NCBI GenBank assembly: GCA_050789445.1 | Contig: JAILXR010000001.1 | Coordinates: 372,001 to 436,000 of the forward strand | DNA: 64,000 nucleotides | Origin: JAWSVE01 sp050789445 | GTDB taxonomy: Bacteria; Pseudomonadota; Gammaproteobacteria; Pseudomonadales; Cellvibrionaceae | Direction: 5' to 3' | Part shown: piece after piece, positions 26,913 to 35,525 of the stretch | How positions within the stretch are numbered: position 1 is the stretch's first letter | Layout: each line of letters begins with the position of its first letter | Made by a program: the position numbers and the translations under genes | Notes under the pieces: generated by a model | What the model saw: only the letters and a program-made list of their open reading frames with translations | What the model was told of the DNA's origin: nothing | Databases searched by the model: none

Positions 26913-26929
26913 TGGCACCTCCTTTGCAA
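26913..26929 (+). promoter_or_regulatory. sigma54 promoter of fleSR
   Basis: TTGGCACCTCCTTTGCA has GG (26914-26915) and GC (26926-26927) 10 bases apart, a full match to the consensus. It lies about 90 bases before fleS. Confidence 0.9.
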
Positions 26930-27019
26930 TATTCATATTAAACCATTCCAAGTGGCAACTCTTTGACGTTGTGACCCGTAATGGAACGATAATTATTATG
27001 GAATTCCATTGGTGACAGT

Positions 27020-28441
27020 ATGAAAATCAATAAAATCGCAGAGAAAGTTGAGAAGACGAGACCCATTATCAACACAGACACTCGTATTGTTGACGTACTC
27101 CCTATCGAAGTTCACTCAACAGAGGCTTCAGAAGATTCAAATTTGTTAAAGGCGGAAGATTTAACATCAGCCTTTATCGAATTTTCCATATTGTCAGAAC
27201 AATTAACAAAAGCCTATCGAACGCTGGAAACTCAAGTTACTCATTTAACGGATGAATTGAATCAGGTTTCAGATCAACGAATAGAAGCATTAGAAGAAAA
27301 AGAAAAAATAGCGAATCGCCTAGAAAATATATTAGATTTTTTGCCTGGAGGCGTAATTGTTATCGACTCAAAAGGAAAAGTCACTGATAACAACCCCGTG
27401 GCAGCAGTTATGCTAAATGTACCTTTAAAAGGTTTTTTTTGGCGAGATCTAATCGATCAATGTTTTGCTCCCCAAAGTGATGATGGGCATGAAGTATCAA
27501 CACTTAGCGGAAGAAGGATTAGTATCGCCATCAAATCCTTAGAGGATCAAGGGCAAATTATTTTATTAACAGATCAAACAGAAACACGAGATCTGCAAGC
27601 ACAATTAAGTCGACACGAAAGATTAACCTCCATGGGAAAAATGGTATCTGCTCTGGCTCATCAAATACGAACGCCTTTGTCTGCTGCGATGCTCTATGCC
27701 GGCCACTTAAAAAATGAGAGTTTGTCCTTTGATAAGCGTCAGCGATTTGTCGATAAATTATCGTCAAGGCTTCATCACATGGAACAACAAGTCAGAGATA
27801 TGCTGTTATTTGTTAAAGGCGATTTAACGCTTAATGATAATGTGAGTGTCGATACGTTTATTCATAAACTTCAAGAGGCTGCAGAATCATTGCTCTCACA
27901 AAATAACGCAGAATGTGAATGGGACATTGAAAACGTTGATGCCGTTTTTAAATGTAATGTTGATGTGCTCATCAGTGCATTAATGAATGTGATTGAGAAT
28001 GCTGTTCAAGCCGTTTTATATAAACCTCAGATTTGTATTCGAACTGTTATCGAAGAAGATCACCTTGTCATTTCAATTTCCGATAATGGTCCTGGTGTTG
28101 ATCAGTCAATAATTGAAAAAATAGGGGAAGCTTTTTTAACCTCAAAACCGCAAGGCTTAGGGTTAGGTATTTCTGTGGTAAGAACAGTAGCTGCTGGCCA
28201 CGGAGGACATTTTGAGATCAGAAATTTACGAGCAGGCGGCGCGATAGCATCGATACGAATTCCTCTTCTTGAATATTCTATCGCAGAGCATTCAAGCGAA
28301 AAATATTCTGTTGTAGCGCAGGTTGATAAAAATGTACTACGACAATTAACCCAGCAACATCAGCTTTCGCAACAATATAATATGTCTGATAAAGGATTCA
28401 ATCATCAAAAAATTAATAATTCTCGTCCGTTAAGACACTAA
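27020..28441 (+). CDS. fleS: Sensor histidine kinase FleS (FlrB)
   Basis: FleS phosphorylates FleR to switch on later flagellar genes. There is no transmembrane segment, so it is cytosolic. It has a coiled-coil (about 60-105), a PAS domain (about 103-190, starting ILDFLPGGVIVID), HisKA with phospho-acceptor H214 in ALAHQIRTPLSAAM, an N-box NVIENAVQAV, and G-boxes DNGPGV and GLGLGISVV. The length of 473 includes an N-terminal region and a polar C-terminal tail (about 420-473). It follows the sigma54 promoter at 26913. Confidence 0.95.
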   Translation: MKINKIAEKVEKTRPIINTDTRIVDVLPIEVHSTEASEDSNLLKAEDLTSAFIEFSILSEQLTKAYRTLETQVTHLTDELNQVSDQRIEALEEKEKIANRLENILDFLPGGVIVIDSKGKVTDNNPVAAVMLNVPLKGFFWRDLIDQCFAPQSDDGHEVSTLSGRRISIAIKSLEDQGQIILLTDQTETRDLQAQLSRHERLTSMGKMVSALAHQIRTPLSAAMLYAGHLKNESLSFDKRQRFVDKLSSRLHHMEQQVRDMLLFVKGDLTLNDNVSVDTFIHKLQEAAESLLSQNNAECEWDIENVDAVFKCNVDVLISALMNVIENAVQAVLYKPQICIRTVIEEDHLVISISDNGPGVDQSIIEKIGEAFLTSKPQGLGLGISVVRTVAAGHGGHFEIRNLRAGGAIASIRIPLLEYSIAEHSSEKYSVVAQVDKNVLRQLTQQHQLSQQYNMSDKGFNHQKINNSRPLRH

Positions 28442-28485
28442 AAAATGATTTGCACATCGAAATAATTAAACGAGGTTCGATACGA

Positions 28486-29967
28486 ATGAATTTACCTGCT
28501 ATCAAATACAACGAAAACCAATTAGTTGACGATAACCAAGAAAAACAACGTAAAATATTGGTGGTTGAAGATGATCAGCTACTACGAGAAGCTGTTTGTG
28601 ATACGTTAGAGTTATCGGATTTTAAAACTATTGAAGCCGTTTCGGCAGAAGATGCATTAGAAAAATTAGCCGTTGTCGATAACGTCGCTATGATTGTTTC
28701 TGATGTCAACATGGGTGTGATGAATGGCCACGAATTGTTGGCAATCGTACGTGAACGATACCCCCATATTCCCATGTTATTAGTTACCGCTTATGCCAGT
28801 GTTAATGAGTCAGTTCAGGCGATGAGAAATGGAGCTGTTGATTATTTGGTAAAACCTTATGCGTCTCAATTACTCATTGACGCCGTTAGCCGACATGCAG
28901 GGAAGGGGTATTCTGATAATGACGATGCACCTGTTGCCGTTGCGTCGAGTAGTTTGAAATTATTAACGCTTGCAAAACGTGTTGCCAATAGTGATTCAAC
29001 TGTTTTGATTCTCGGTGAATCAGGAAGTGGAAAAGAAGTATTAGCACGTTATATTCATCAAAATTCAAAGCGATCGCATAAACCTTTTATTGCCATTAAC
29101 TGTGCCGCCATACCCGAAAATATGTTGGAAGCGATGTTGTTTGGTCATGAGAAAGGAGCTTATACAGGCGCACACACAAGTGCACCCGGTAAATTTGAAC
29201 AGGCAGAAGGGGGAACTTTATTATTGGATGAAATTTCAGAAATGGATTTAGGCCTGCAAGCTAAATTGTTACGAGTGCTACAAGAAAAAGAAGTCGAACG
29301 ATTAGGAGGGAGAAAAACAATTCAGTTAAATGTTAGAGTGATCGCTACTTCAAATCGCAATCTTCAGCAGTCAGTGATAAACGGAGAGTTTAGAGAAGAT
29401 TTATATTACCGTCTAAGTGTATTACCTCTTCAATGGGAACCACTGCGCAAAAGATTGGATGATATCGTTCCGTTAGCCTCTCGCTTACTTTCTCATCATT
29501 CGCAAAAGCAATGCCGTCAATCAGTGAGTTTGACCGAAAATGCTAAACTGGCATTACTGTCTTATCCTTGGCCCGGCAATGTTAGAGAGCTCGATAATGT
29601 TATGCAGCGGGCATTAATTTTACAACCAGCAGACCTAATCGATACGGAAGATTTAGGGCTTGATACGATCACTGACAATACAGATCTATTCAGTCAACAA
29701 TCGACGGCACAGAACCAAAGTTATTTACACCAAGCAGAAAACTTGGCGGATAGTGTTCAACCTATTCCAGTGGGCTGTCCTGCTTTAGGTAAAGATTTAA
29801 AAAAGAAGGAATTTGAGTTAATTGTTGATGCTATACGGCAAGCGGGTGGTAGCCGAAAATTGACCGCCGAGCGATTAGGGATTAGCCCGAGAACTTTGCG
29901 CTATAAAATCGCACGATTAAGTGACGATGGTTTTGATGTTAACCGAACGGTTAAAAATATAGCTTAA
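28486..29967 (+). CDS. fleR: sigma54-dependent response regulator FleR (FlrC)
   Basis: FleR activates later sigma54 genes after phosphorylation by FleS. From ATG 28486 it has 493 residues: receiver domain with phospho-acceptor D73 (IVSDVNMGVMNG), AAA+ ATPase with GESGSGKE Walker A, GAYTGA (tyrosine form of the sigma54 contact loop), LLLDEISEM Walker B, and a Fis-type HTH at the end (GGSRKLTAERLGISPRTLRYKI). ATG 28486, with GAGG 10 bases before, is preferred to an in-frame TTG at 28450. It follows fleS by 44 bases. Confidence 0.95.
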   Translation: MNLPAIKYNENQLVDDNQEKQRKILVVEDDQLLREAVCDTLELSDFKTIEAVSAEDALEKLAVVDNVAMIVSDVNMGVMNGHELLAIVRERYPHIPMLLVTAYASVNESVQAMRNGAVDYLVKPYASQLLIDAVSRHAGKGYSDNDDAPVAVASSSLKLLTLAKRVANSDSTVLILGESGSGKEVLARYIHQNSKRSHKPFIAINCAAIPENMLEAMLFGHEKGAYTGAHTSAPGKFEQAEGGTLLLDEISEMDLGLQAKLLRVLQEKEVERLGGRKTIQLNVRVIATSNRNLQQSVINGEFREDLYYRLSVLPLQWEPLRKRLDDIVPLASRLLSHHSQKQCRQSVSLTENAKLALLSYPWPGNVRELDNVMQRALILQPADLIDTEDLGLDTITDNTDLFSQQSTAQNQSYLHQAENLADSVQPIPVGCPALGKDLKKKEFELIVDAIRQAGGSRKLTAERLGISPRTLRYKIARLSDDGFDVNRTVKNIA

Positions 29968-30240
29968 GTGGTTGAAGATTAATGACATTTTCTCCCAATA
30001 AACCGTTTATCCACGAAAATTAACCGATCTTTTTTTAGGTGGATGTAAGATGTTTTTAGTACTTACTGATTAACGGTTAAAAAAAATTAATTTGTCATTA
30101 TTTCGTCACGAAATATTTTTAAAATCCTCTTGACCAAATAAAAACTTAGGGTTATTTTTCGCATTAGTTGGTCTTACTTTGACGTTGTGAAAGCAAGCCC
30201 AATGGGTTTATTGTGATTATCGTTCTTGAGGGTTTCCGGT

Positions 30241-30450
30241 ATGAGCGACGCTTCGAATAGTTCTTTTGACAAATCTGTAAATAGTTCAATAATGGCAGAT
30301 GTAGACTTGGATGATTGGATCGACGGTGATGAGGATGATGGCGGTTTAGAGCAGCTAATATCTGAATTAGACGGGCGAAGACAAGTCGAAAATAAACTAG
30401 AAGAGCTTCGGTTGGCAAGAGAGTTAACCGAATATAGTTTTGATGATTAA
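30241..30450 (+). CDS. Small acidic protein resembling PA3496 family
   Basis: A 69-residue, strongly acidic product (DVDLDDWIDGDEDDGGLEQL) ending in a basic/acidic helix GRRQVENKLEELRLARELTEY. The C-terminal helix resembles the short gammaproteobacterial proteins called PA3496 family, named as putative envelope-integrity proteins; their role is not established. ATG 30241 is chosen because GAGGG lies 8 bases upstream; an in-frame TTG at 30226 has no such site. It sits between fleR and fliE, adjacent to grxC, with which it shares a convergent terminator. Function not known. Confidence 0.65.
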   Translation: MSDASNSSFDKSVNSSIMADVDLDDWIDGDEDDGGLEQLISELDGRRQVENKLEELRLARELTEYSFDD

Positions 30451-30519
30451 ATTAAGAATCCATTTGATTAACTAATCGTTAGCCTATTAAAATAGTTTGT
30501 TGTATAACAATCCACAATA

Positions 30520-30550
30520 AAAAAGAGCGCCTAGGCTCTCTTTTTTATTG
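30520..30550. terminator. Bidirectional terminator between the small acidic gene and grxC
   Basis: AGAGC (30524-30528), loop GCCTAG and GCTCT (30535-30539) are flanked by an A-run on the left and T-run on the right, so the hairpin can end transcription from both convergent genes. Confidence 0.8.
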
Positions 30551-30623
30551 TTCTATATCTGTCTATACCAGAATCAGATGAAAATTTTCAAACGTATAAC
30601 TCAGTTAAAAACCAATTCATTTG

Positions 30624-30860
30624 TTAGGTATTTTGTTGTTTGAAATAAGCTACTAAATCGGTGTAACCCCCAATGTGCTGATCACCAAAGAAAATTTGTG
30701 GCACTGATCGTTGTCTACTTTTTTCCATCATTTCTTGACGCTGCTCAGGATTATGAGAAACGTTAATTTCAGAATACTTAAACCCTTTCTGTTCCAGTAA
30801 TTTTTTAGCTGCAGTGCAATAACCGCAATGGTCAGAGCTGTAAACTGTTATCGGTTCCAT
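30624..30860 (-). CDS. grxC: Glutaredoxin 3
   Basis: Glutaredoxin reduces glutathione-mixed disulfides and ribonucleotide reductase. The 78-residue product has the complete fold: ITVYSSDHCGYC with the active pair C12/C15, the cis-Pro motif RSVPQIF (Pro54), and the glutathione-contact GGYTDL. It is not flagellar. It interrupts the usual fleR-fliE adjacency on the opposite strand. It is full length with no sign of decay. Confidence 0.95.
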   Translation of the reverse strand: MEPITVYSSDHCGYCTAAKKLLEQKGFKYSEINVSHNPEQRQEMMEKSRQRSVPQIFFGDQHIGGYTDLVAYFKQQNT

Positions 30861-30928
30861 TGTTAATCCTATTCAGTGCTGTTGTAAATATTGCTGAGAT
30901 CTTAAATCTGATATTTTAGGAGGTTGTT

Positions 30929-31012
30929 TTGAAAAAAAGCAACCAATTAAAAAATCAATATTCTCTTCATGTAAAGTTGGCTCGTATTATGTCAGAGCCA
31001 ATCACAATCTAA
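30929..31012 (+). CDS. Possible 27-residue peptide (TTG start)
   Basis: AGGAGG (30918-30923), 5 bases, then TTG and 27 codons to TAA. The product is basic (KKSNQLKNQ, then HVKLARIM). No family is recognised. The strong ribosome site is the only support; it could be chance in AT-rich DNA. Confidence 0.2.
   Translation: MKKSNQLKNQYSLHVKLARIMSEPITI
30977..31001. repeat. 7-bp inverted repeat in the grxC-fliE gap
   Basis: TTGGCTC (30977-30983) and GAGCCAA (30995-31001), 11-base spacer, no T-run. Operator or RNA hairpin; role unknown. Confidence 0.45.
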
Positions 31013-31127
31013 AACTATCAATCTTTTCTATGGATATAACAATCCGATTGATTCTTAATTGCGTTCAAAAACCCTTTCTCCGCTTTTAGGCATCCATTTT
31101 CCGAATTGATTTGAATGCGGTCAATAT

Positions 31128-31144
31128 TGGCCCATTTAATGCAT
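31128..31144 (+). promoter_or_regulatory. sigma54 promoter of fliEFGHIJ
   Basis: TTGGCCCATTTAATGCA has GG (31129-31130) and GC (31141-31142) 10 bases apart, one base off TGGCAC. It lies 110 bases before fliE. Confidence 0.75.
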
Positions 31145-31253
31145 TTTACATAAATGGAAGCCAAGTTTTAAAAAACCGCCAAAAACTTGTCACAATTTAA
31201 GTCTGTTATAGATAGCTCTATAGAGTGTGTAGTGAATCAATTGAGAGAACATT

Positions 31254-31640
31254 ATGACTGATCGAATGGACATTAATCGTTTATTGGGTGAGATGCGGAC
31301 AATCAAGTCGCAAACCGAAGCGTTTGGAGGCTTAAATAGTTTGCGCACAGGCGACACTATTGGAAAGCCGAATCCATTGGATGGGTTGCTTGCAGCTGAT
31401 CCTGCCAAAAAAACCACACAAAATTTTGGTGATTTATTCACTCAAGCTATCGATAAGGTGAATGACGTACAAAAGACTTCGGCTGGTTTAGCGAAAGCTT
31501 ACGAGCAAGGTGATCCTAATGTTGATATTACTGATGTCATGGTTGCTTCTCAAAAATCGAGTGTCTCTTTTCAGGCAATGTTACAAGTGAGAAACAAACT
31601 AGTTGATGCCTATCGTGATGTCATGAACATGCCGATCTGA
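31254..31640 (+). CDS. fliE: Hook-basal body protein FliE
   Basis: FliE links the MS-ring to the rod and is among the first export substrates. The 128-residue product has a variable N-terminus and the conserved C-terminal part (about residues 60-128: FTQAIDKVNDVQKTSAGLAKAY, TDVMVASQKSSVSFQAMLQVRNKLVDAYRDVMNM). Slightly longer than the usual 105-115. It is first in fliEFGHIJ, after the sigma54 site. Confidence 0.95.
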   Translation: MTDRMDINRLLGEMRTIKSQTEAFGGLNSLRTGDTIGKPNPLDGLLAADPAKKTTQNFGDLFTQAIDKVNDVQKTSAGLAKAYEQGDPNVDITDVMVASQKSSVSFQAMLQVRNKLVDAYRDVMNMPI

Positions 31641-31708
31641 GCCAGTAAATTTAAACGTCAGTAAAAGAAATATTTCGTAATTGTAATAATTGGTTGAAAA
31701 AAATAATT

Positions 31709-33424
31709 ATGGCAGAAGCAGCACAAGACCTTAGTGGTTCAACAGCGTTATCGCCCAGTGCAAAGGGCAATGCAACCAATGATCTAGTGGAGGGGTTTAA
31801 TGGCCTAAATATTCTTCGCCAAGTTGGGCTAATGGTTGGTCTCGCGATTAGTGTTGCTGTTGGTTTTGCCGCCGTTATGTGGAGTCAAGAAAAAGACTAT
31901 CGTCCAATGTATGGAAGTCTTGATCGTTTGGATTCATCCGAAGTAGTTCAAATATTCGAGACAAATGATATTGCTTATAAAATCGATGGTTCAAGCGGTG
32001 CTTTATTGGTGGCATCGGAAGATATCAATAAAGCGCGATTAAGATTAGCGGAAGCGGGAATTTCTGATGATAAATCAGTCGGGTTTGAATTGTTAGATGA
32101 AGAGCAACCGCTTGGTAGCAGTCAATTTATGGAAAATGCTCGCTATCGCCGTGGGCTTGAGGGCGAGCTTGCAAGAACGATAACGAGTATTCGAAGTGTT
32201 CGCAGTGCGCGAGTGCATTTAGCTATACCTAAGGCATCTGTTTTTGTCAGAGATAGTCGTGAACCTCGAGCTTCAGTCTTTATTGAATTATATCCAGGAC
32301 GATCATTATCACCTTCACATGTTCAAGCTATCGCTAATATTGTTGCATCCAGTATTTCTGAATTAAAACTCGAAAACGTAACTATCGTTGATCAAAAAGG
32401 ACATTTGTTTGAACTAGAAATCGAAAGTCCAGAATTTATGATGGCAGGCAAGCAACGAGAATACACCCGTAAACTCGAGAAAGATTACACCAGACGAGTG
32501 AACAGTATTCTTGAACCGATTGTTGGAGTTCAAAATTATCGTGCAGAAGTGAGTGCAGACGTTGATTTCACTTCCGTAGAGCAAGCAGCAGAAACGTTTA
32601 ATCCCGATCTTCCTGCAATAAGAAGTGAACAAACCGTCGAAGAAGCACGAGTTAATGGCGCTTCTGGTGGCGGTATTCCTGGAGCGTTAACCAATCAGCC
32701 TCCTGGTAATGCGCAAGCGCCCGAAGTCGCTGGAGCAAATGGTGATGGAGCTGGGGCAGCAGCTCCGAGTAATTCTCGTAGTCAGGCGACTCGGAATTAT
32801 GAACTAGATCGCACAGTGAGTTATACAAAAAATCAAGTTGGCCAGTTAAAACGATTGACCGTTGCTGTTGTGTTAAATGATCGAGTTACAGTTGATTCAG
32901 AGAGCGGAGAAGAAACAAGAATTACATGGACGGAATCAGAATTAGAACGTTTAGGTATTTTGGTTCGTGATGCAGTTGGTTTTTCTGCAGCGAGAGGTGA
33001 TAGCGTTAATATTATTAATTCATCATTTTTAAAAGAAGATATTATAGATATCCCATTAGAGACGACGCCAATTTGGCAAGAAGATTGGTTTTTATCCATC
33101 TTAAAAATTGCCGGAACCGTGTTTATTATCATTGCGTTGTTATTTGGATTACTTCGTCCCATTTTAAAAAGTTTGGCAGCGGGTGGTTTACAAAATAAAG
33201 CGTTGGATGAAGCAAGAGAAGCTGCAGCTCTTCAATCATCAGGCATGGACGGATCAAATTCATCGAATGATGAAACTGTCACTCTATCGGGTGGTAACGC
33301 ATTAAGTTTACCAAGCCCCGATAAAGGTTATGAACAACATTTAAGTATGGTGAAGGGCATGATTGCAGAAGATCCAGGCCGTGTCGCTCAAGTAGTGAAA
33401 CGATGGGCGGCAGCAGAGGAGTAG
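31709..33424 (+). CDS. fliF: MS-ring protein FliF
   Basis: FliF forms the MS-ring in the inner membrane, the base of the motor. From ATG 31709 it is 571 residues. TM helix 1 is near residues 37-57, followed by periplasmic RBM domains (YRPMYGSLDRLDSSEVVQIFE, ARYRRGLEGELARTI), a Gly/Ala-rich loop, TM helix 2 near 460-485, and a cytosolic tail that binds FliG (GMIAEDPGRVAQVVKRWAA). An upstream TTG at 31694 would add 5 residues; the ATG is favoured. It ends 7 bases before fliG. Confidence 0.96.
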   Translation: MAEAAQDLSGSTALSPSAKGNATNDLVEGFNGLNILRQVGLMVGLAISVAVGFAAVMWSQEKDYRPMYGSLDRLDSSEVVQIFETNDIAYKIDGSSGALLVASEDINKARLRLAEAGISDDKSVGFELLDEEQPLGSSQFMENARYRRGLEGELARTITSIRSVRSARVHLAIPKASVFVRDSREPRASVFIELYPGRSLSPSHVQAIANIVASSISELKLENVTIVDQKGHLFELEIESPEFMMAGKQREYTRKLEKDYTRRVNSILEPIVGVQNYRAEVSADVDFTSVEQAAETFNPDLPAIRSEQTVEEARVNGASGGGIPGALTNQPPGNAQAPEVAGANGDGAGAAAPSNSRSQATRNYELDRTVSYTKNQVGQLKRLTVAVVLNDRVTVDSESGEETRITWTESELERLGILVRDAVGFSAARGDSVNIINSSFLKEDIIDIPLETTPIWQEDWFLSILKIAGTVFIIIALLFGLLRPILKSLAAGGLQNKALDEAREAAALQSSGMDGSNSSNDETVTLSGGNALSLPSPDKGYEQHLSMVKGMIAEDPGRVAQVVKRWAAAEE

Positions 33425-33431
33425 TTAGTCG

Positions 33432-34466
33432 ATGGCAAGATCTACAGGAAATGCAGGCGCTGGCGGAAAAGAGCTAAAGCTAGAAAAGCTTGAGCAGGCA
33501 GCCGTGTTATTGATGTCGTTAGGTGAGCAAGATGCAGCAGAAATCTTAAAGCATATGGGACCTAAAGAAGTTCAGCGATTGGGCACGGCGATGTCGAGTT
33601 TAAGTAATGTACAACAGTTTGAAGTTGAAGCTATCTTAGGAAACTTATTAGACGAAGTTAAAGAGCTAACGAGTTTAGGTGTCGGTGCTGATAGTTATAT
33701 TCGCAATATGTTAGTGAGTGCATTAGGCGAGGATAAAGCGGGCGGATTAATCGACAGAATTTTAATGGGAGAAAGTTCTTCTGGATTAGATACTCTTAAG
33801 TGGATGGAAGCAAAATCCATTGCAGAAATGATTCGCAGCGAGCATCCCCAAATTCAGGCAATTGTCATCGCTTATCTTGACGCCGATCAAGCAGCTGAGG
33901 TGATGAGTTTTTTGGAAGAAAAAGATCGACTTGATATAGTGATGAGAGTTGCCACTTTAGAATCTGTTCAACCCAGTGCTCTTCAAGAATTAAATCATAT
34001 TTTAGAAAAACAATTTTCAGGAAATACAGGATCGCAAACCAAAGAAATGGGCGGTATAAAAGTTGCGGCCGATATTATGAATTGCTTAGATAAAAATATC
34101 GAAGGCGAAATCATGGAAGGCATGAAAGACGTCGATGAAGAAATGACAACAAAAATACAAGATCTTATGTTTGTCTTTTCCAATCTTAATGAATTGGATG
34201 ATCGTGGCGTACAGGCATTACTTCGTGAAGTTTCTTCTGATGTTTTAATTTTGGCTTTAAAAGGTGCAGAAGAAGAATTGGCAGAAAAAATATTCACCAA
34301 CATGTCGAAGCGTGCTGCTGAGTTACTACGTGATGACTTAGAGGCGAAAGGCCCTGTGAGATTATCTGAAGTAGAGGAAGCACAAAAAGAGATTCTTATC
34401 ATTGCACGTCGCATGGCGGACGCGGGTGAAATCATGCTGGGTAGTGGCGGGGAGGAAATGTTGTAA
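33432..34466 (+). CDS. fliG: Motor switch protein FliG
   Basis: FliG couples the MS-ring to the stator and generates torque. The 344-residue product has the N-terminal FliF-binding domain, EHPQ (137-140) in the middle domain, and a C-terminal domain with charged residues on the torque helix (DLEAKGPVRLSEVEEAQKEIL). Length and motifs are standard. It starts 7 bases after fliF and is followed by fliH after 3 bases. Confidence 0.97.
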   Translation: MARSTGNAGAGGKELKLEKLEQAAVLLMSLGEQDAAEILKHMGPKEVQRLGTAMSSLSNVQQFEVEAILGNLLDEVKELTSLGVGADSYIRNMLVSALGEDKAGGLIDRILMGESSSGLDTLKWMEAKSIAEMIRSEHPQIQAIVIAYLDADQAAEVMSFLEEKDRLDIVMRVATLESVQPSALQELNHILEKQFSGNTGSQTKEMGGIKVAADIMNCLDKNIEGEIMEGMKDVDEEMTTKIQDLMFVFSNLNELDDRGVQALLREVSSDVLILALKGAEEELAEKIFTNMSKRAAELLRDDLEAKGPVRLSEVEEAQKEILIIARRMADAGEIMLGSGGEEML

Positions 34467-34469
34467 TTT

Positions 34470-35525
34470 ATGACTAATCCACATATTACTCGAATTCCAA
34501 ACGAAAAATCATCGGAGTATCATTCTTGGGAATTGCCCCAAATTGATGACAGCACCAATGTTTTATCGAGCGCAGAAAAAGAAGATAGAGAAAGGCGAGA
34601 TCTAGAACGATTACGAGGGAACGAAGTTGTTGGCGAAACCGTTTCAGAAGATCGGTATACAAAGCCATTAACGGCAAAGCAAATTTCTGAATTAGCCGAG
34701 TCGACAAGGCAACAAGGTTATCAAGATGGTTTGAAGGAAGGTAAAGAAACAGGCTATAAAGAAGGTTTTGATTCTGGAGAGAAAAAAGCACTAGATGCGG
34801 CTAAAGAACAAATAGAAAAAGAAGGTGATCGATTAATTTCGCTCGTCAATGGATTGATTGATCCATTTGAACAGCATACTAGCAATTTAGAAAATATTAT
34901 ATTTAATACTATAAAATCTCTTGCCCAATCAGTCGTTAAACGAGAATTAAAAACTGATTCCTCTCAAATTCGCGATCTTGTAAAAAAATCAATTTCTGCG
35001 CTACCTAGTGGTTCCGATAATATTACAATTTACTTAAATCCTGATGATATTTCTTTGATGGATGATTTTTTTTTGGAGCGTGCAGTTCAGTGGAAATTAA
35101 ATGGTGACCCATCAATGATTCCCGGCGGATGTAAGGTACAAACAAAAGAAAGCTTTGTTGATTTTTCTGTAGAAAAAAGGTTAGAACAAACGCTCGAAAA
35201 ATTCATAGCAGGTGATTTTCTTGGTAACCCAGATAATGAAATCTTAGATAGTGATACTCATAATGTTGTAGAGAGTAGTATTGTTGAGCCTGCTGATACC
35301 GCTGATTTTTCTGAAGAAAAAAAACCTACCAACGAAGATGAAGTCGAAACGGATATTCCTGATATAGAGAGCATTGAACCTATAAGCACTGAAGCTACAA
35401 GTTCAGAAACTAAAAATTTAGAAGCTGCTCATGACGAAGAAGAAAACTCTATAAAAAATAATGCTGATATATCTGAACTAGGCTCTGGGGAAGTGAACAC
35501 TCCTGAAACAGGTGATAACGGATGA
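34470..35525 (+). CDS. fliH: Flagellar assembly protein FliH with acidic C-terminal tail
   Basis: FliH regulates the export ATPase FliI. Residues about 70-110 have the family's GxxxG-rich helix (GYQDGLKEGKETGYKEGFDSG), then the C-terminal domain (about 115-250) with IKSLAQSVVKREL and IPGGCKVQTKESFVDFSVEKRLEQTLE. About 100 more residues (250-351) form a low-complexity tail rich in Glu, Asp and Ser that is not usual for FliH (about 235-270). It overlaps fliI by 4 bases (ATGA), so coding continues through the tail. Confidence 0.94.
   Translation: MTNPHITRIPNEKSSEYHSWELPQIDDSTNVLSSAEKEDRERRDLERLRGNEVVGETVSEDRYTKPLTAKQISELAESTRQQGYQDGLKEGKETGYKEGFDSGEKKALDAAKEQIEKEGDRLISLVNGLIDPFEQHTSNLENIIFNTIKSLAQSVVKRELKTDSSQIRDLVKKSISALPSGSDNITIYLNPDDISLMDDFFLERAVQWKLNGDPSMIPGGCKVQTKESFVDFSVEKRLEQTLEKFIAGDFLGNPDNEILDSDTHNVVESSIVEPADTADFSEEKKPTNEDEVETDIPDIESIEPISTEATSSETKNLEAAHDEEENSIKNNADISELGSGEVNTPETGDNG

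Larger units (their letters stand above)
26691..27019. other. Intergenic region fleQ-fleS (329 bases)
   Basis: This region holds the fleQ terminator (26758-26790), a FleQ-box-like dyad (26884-26899) and the fleSR sigma54 promoter (26913-26929), in the order expected for an activator-driven operon. No coding frame. Confidence 0.8.
30861..31253. other. Intergenic region grxC-fliE (393 bases)
   Basis: This region holds a possible 27-codon peptide (30929-31012) with a strong ribosome site, an inverted repeat TTGGCTC/GAGCCAA (30977-31001) inside it, and the fliE sigma54 promoter (31128-31144). The grxC promoter must lie on the opposite strand near the left end but is not clear. Confidence 0.6.

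Noticed and set aside
29150..29180. GAYTGA instead of GAFTGA in FleR as a defect
   Set aside because: Phe/Tyr exchange in this loop is common and functional among FlrC/FleR proteins.
26961..30190. Shared 14-mer CTTTGACGTTGTGA at 26961 and 30177
   Set aside because: Several shared 14-mers are expected by chance in 64 kb; the flanks do not match.
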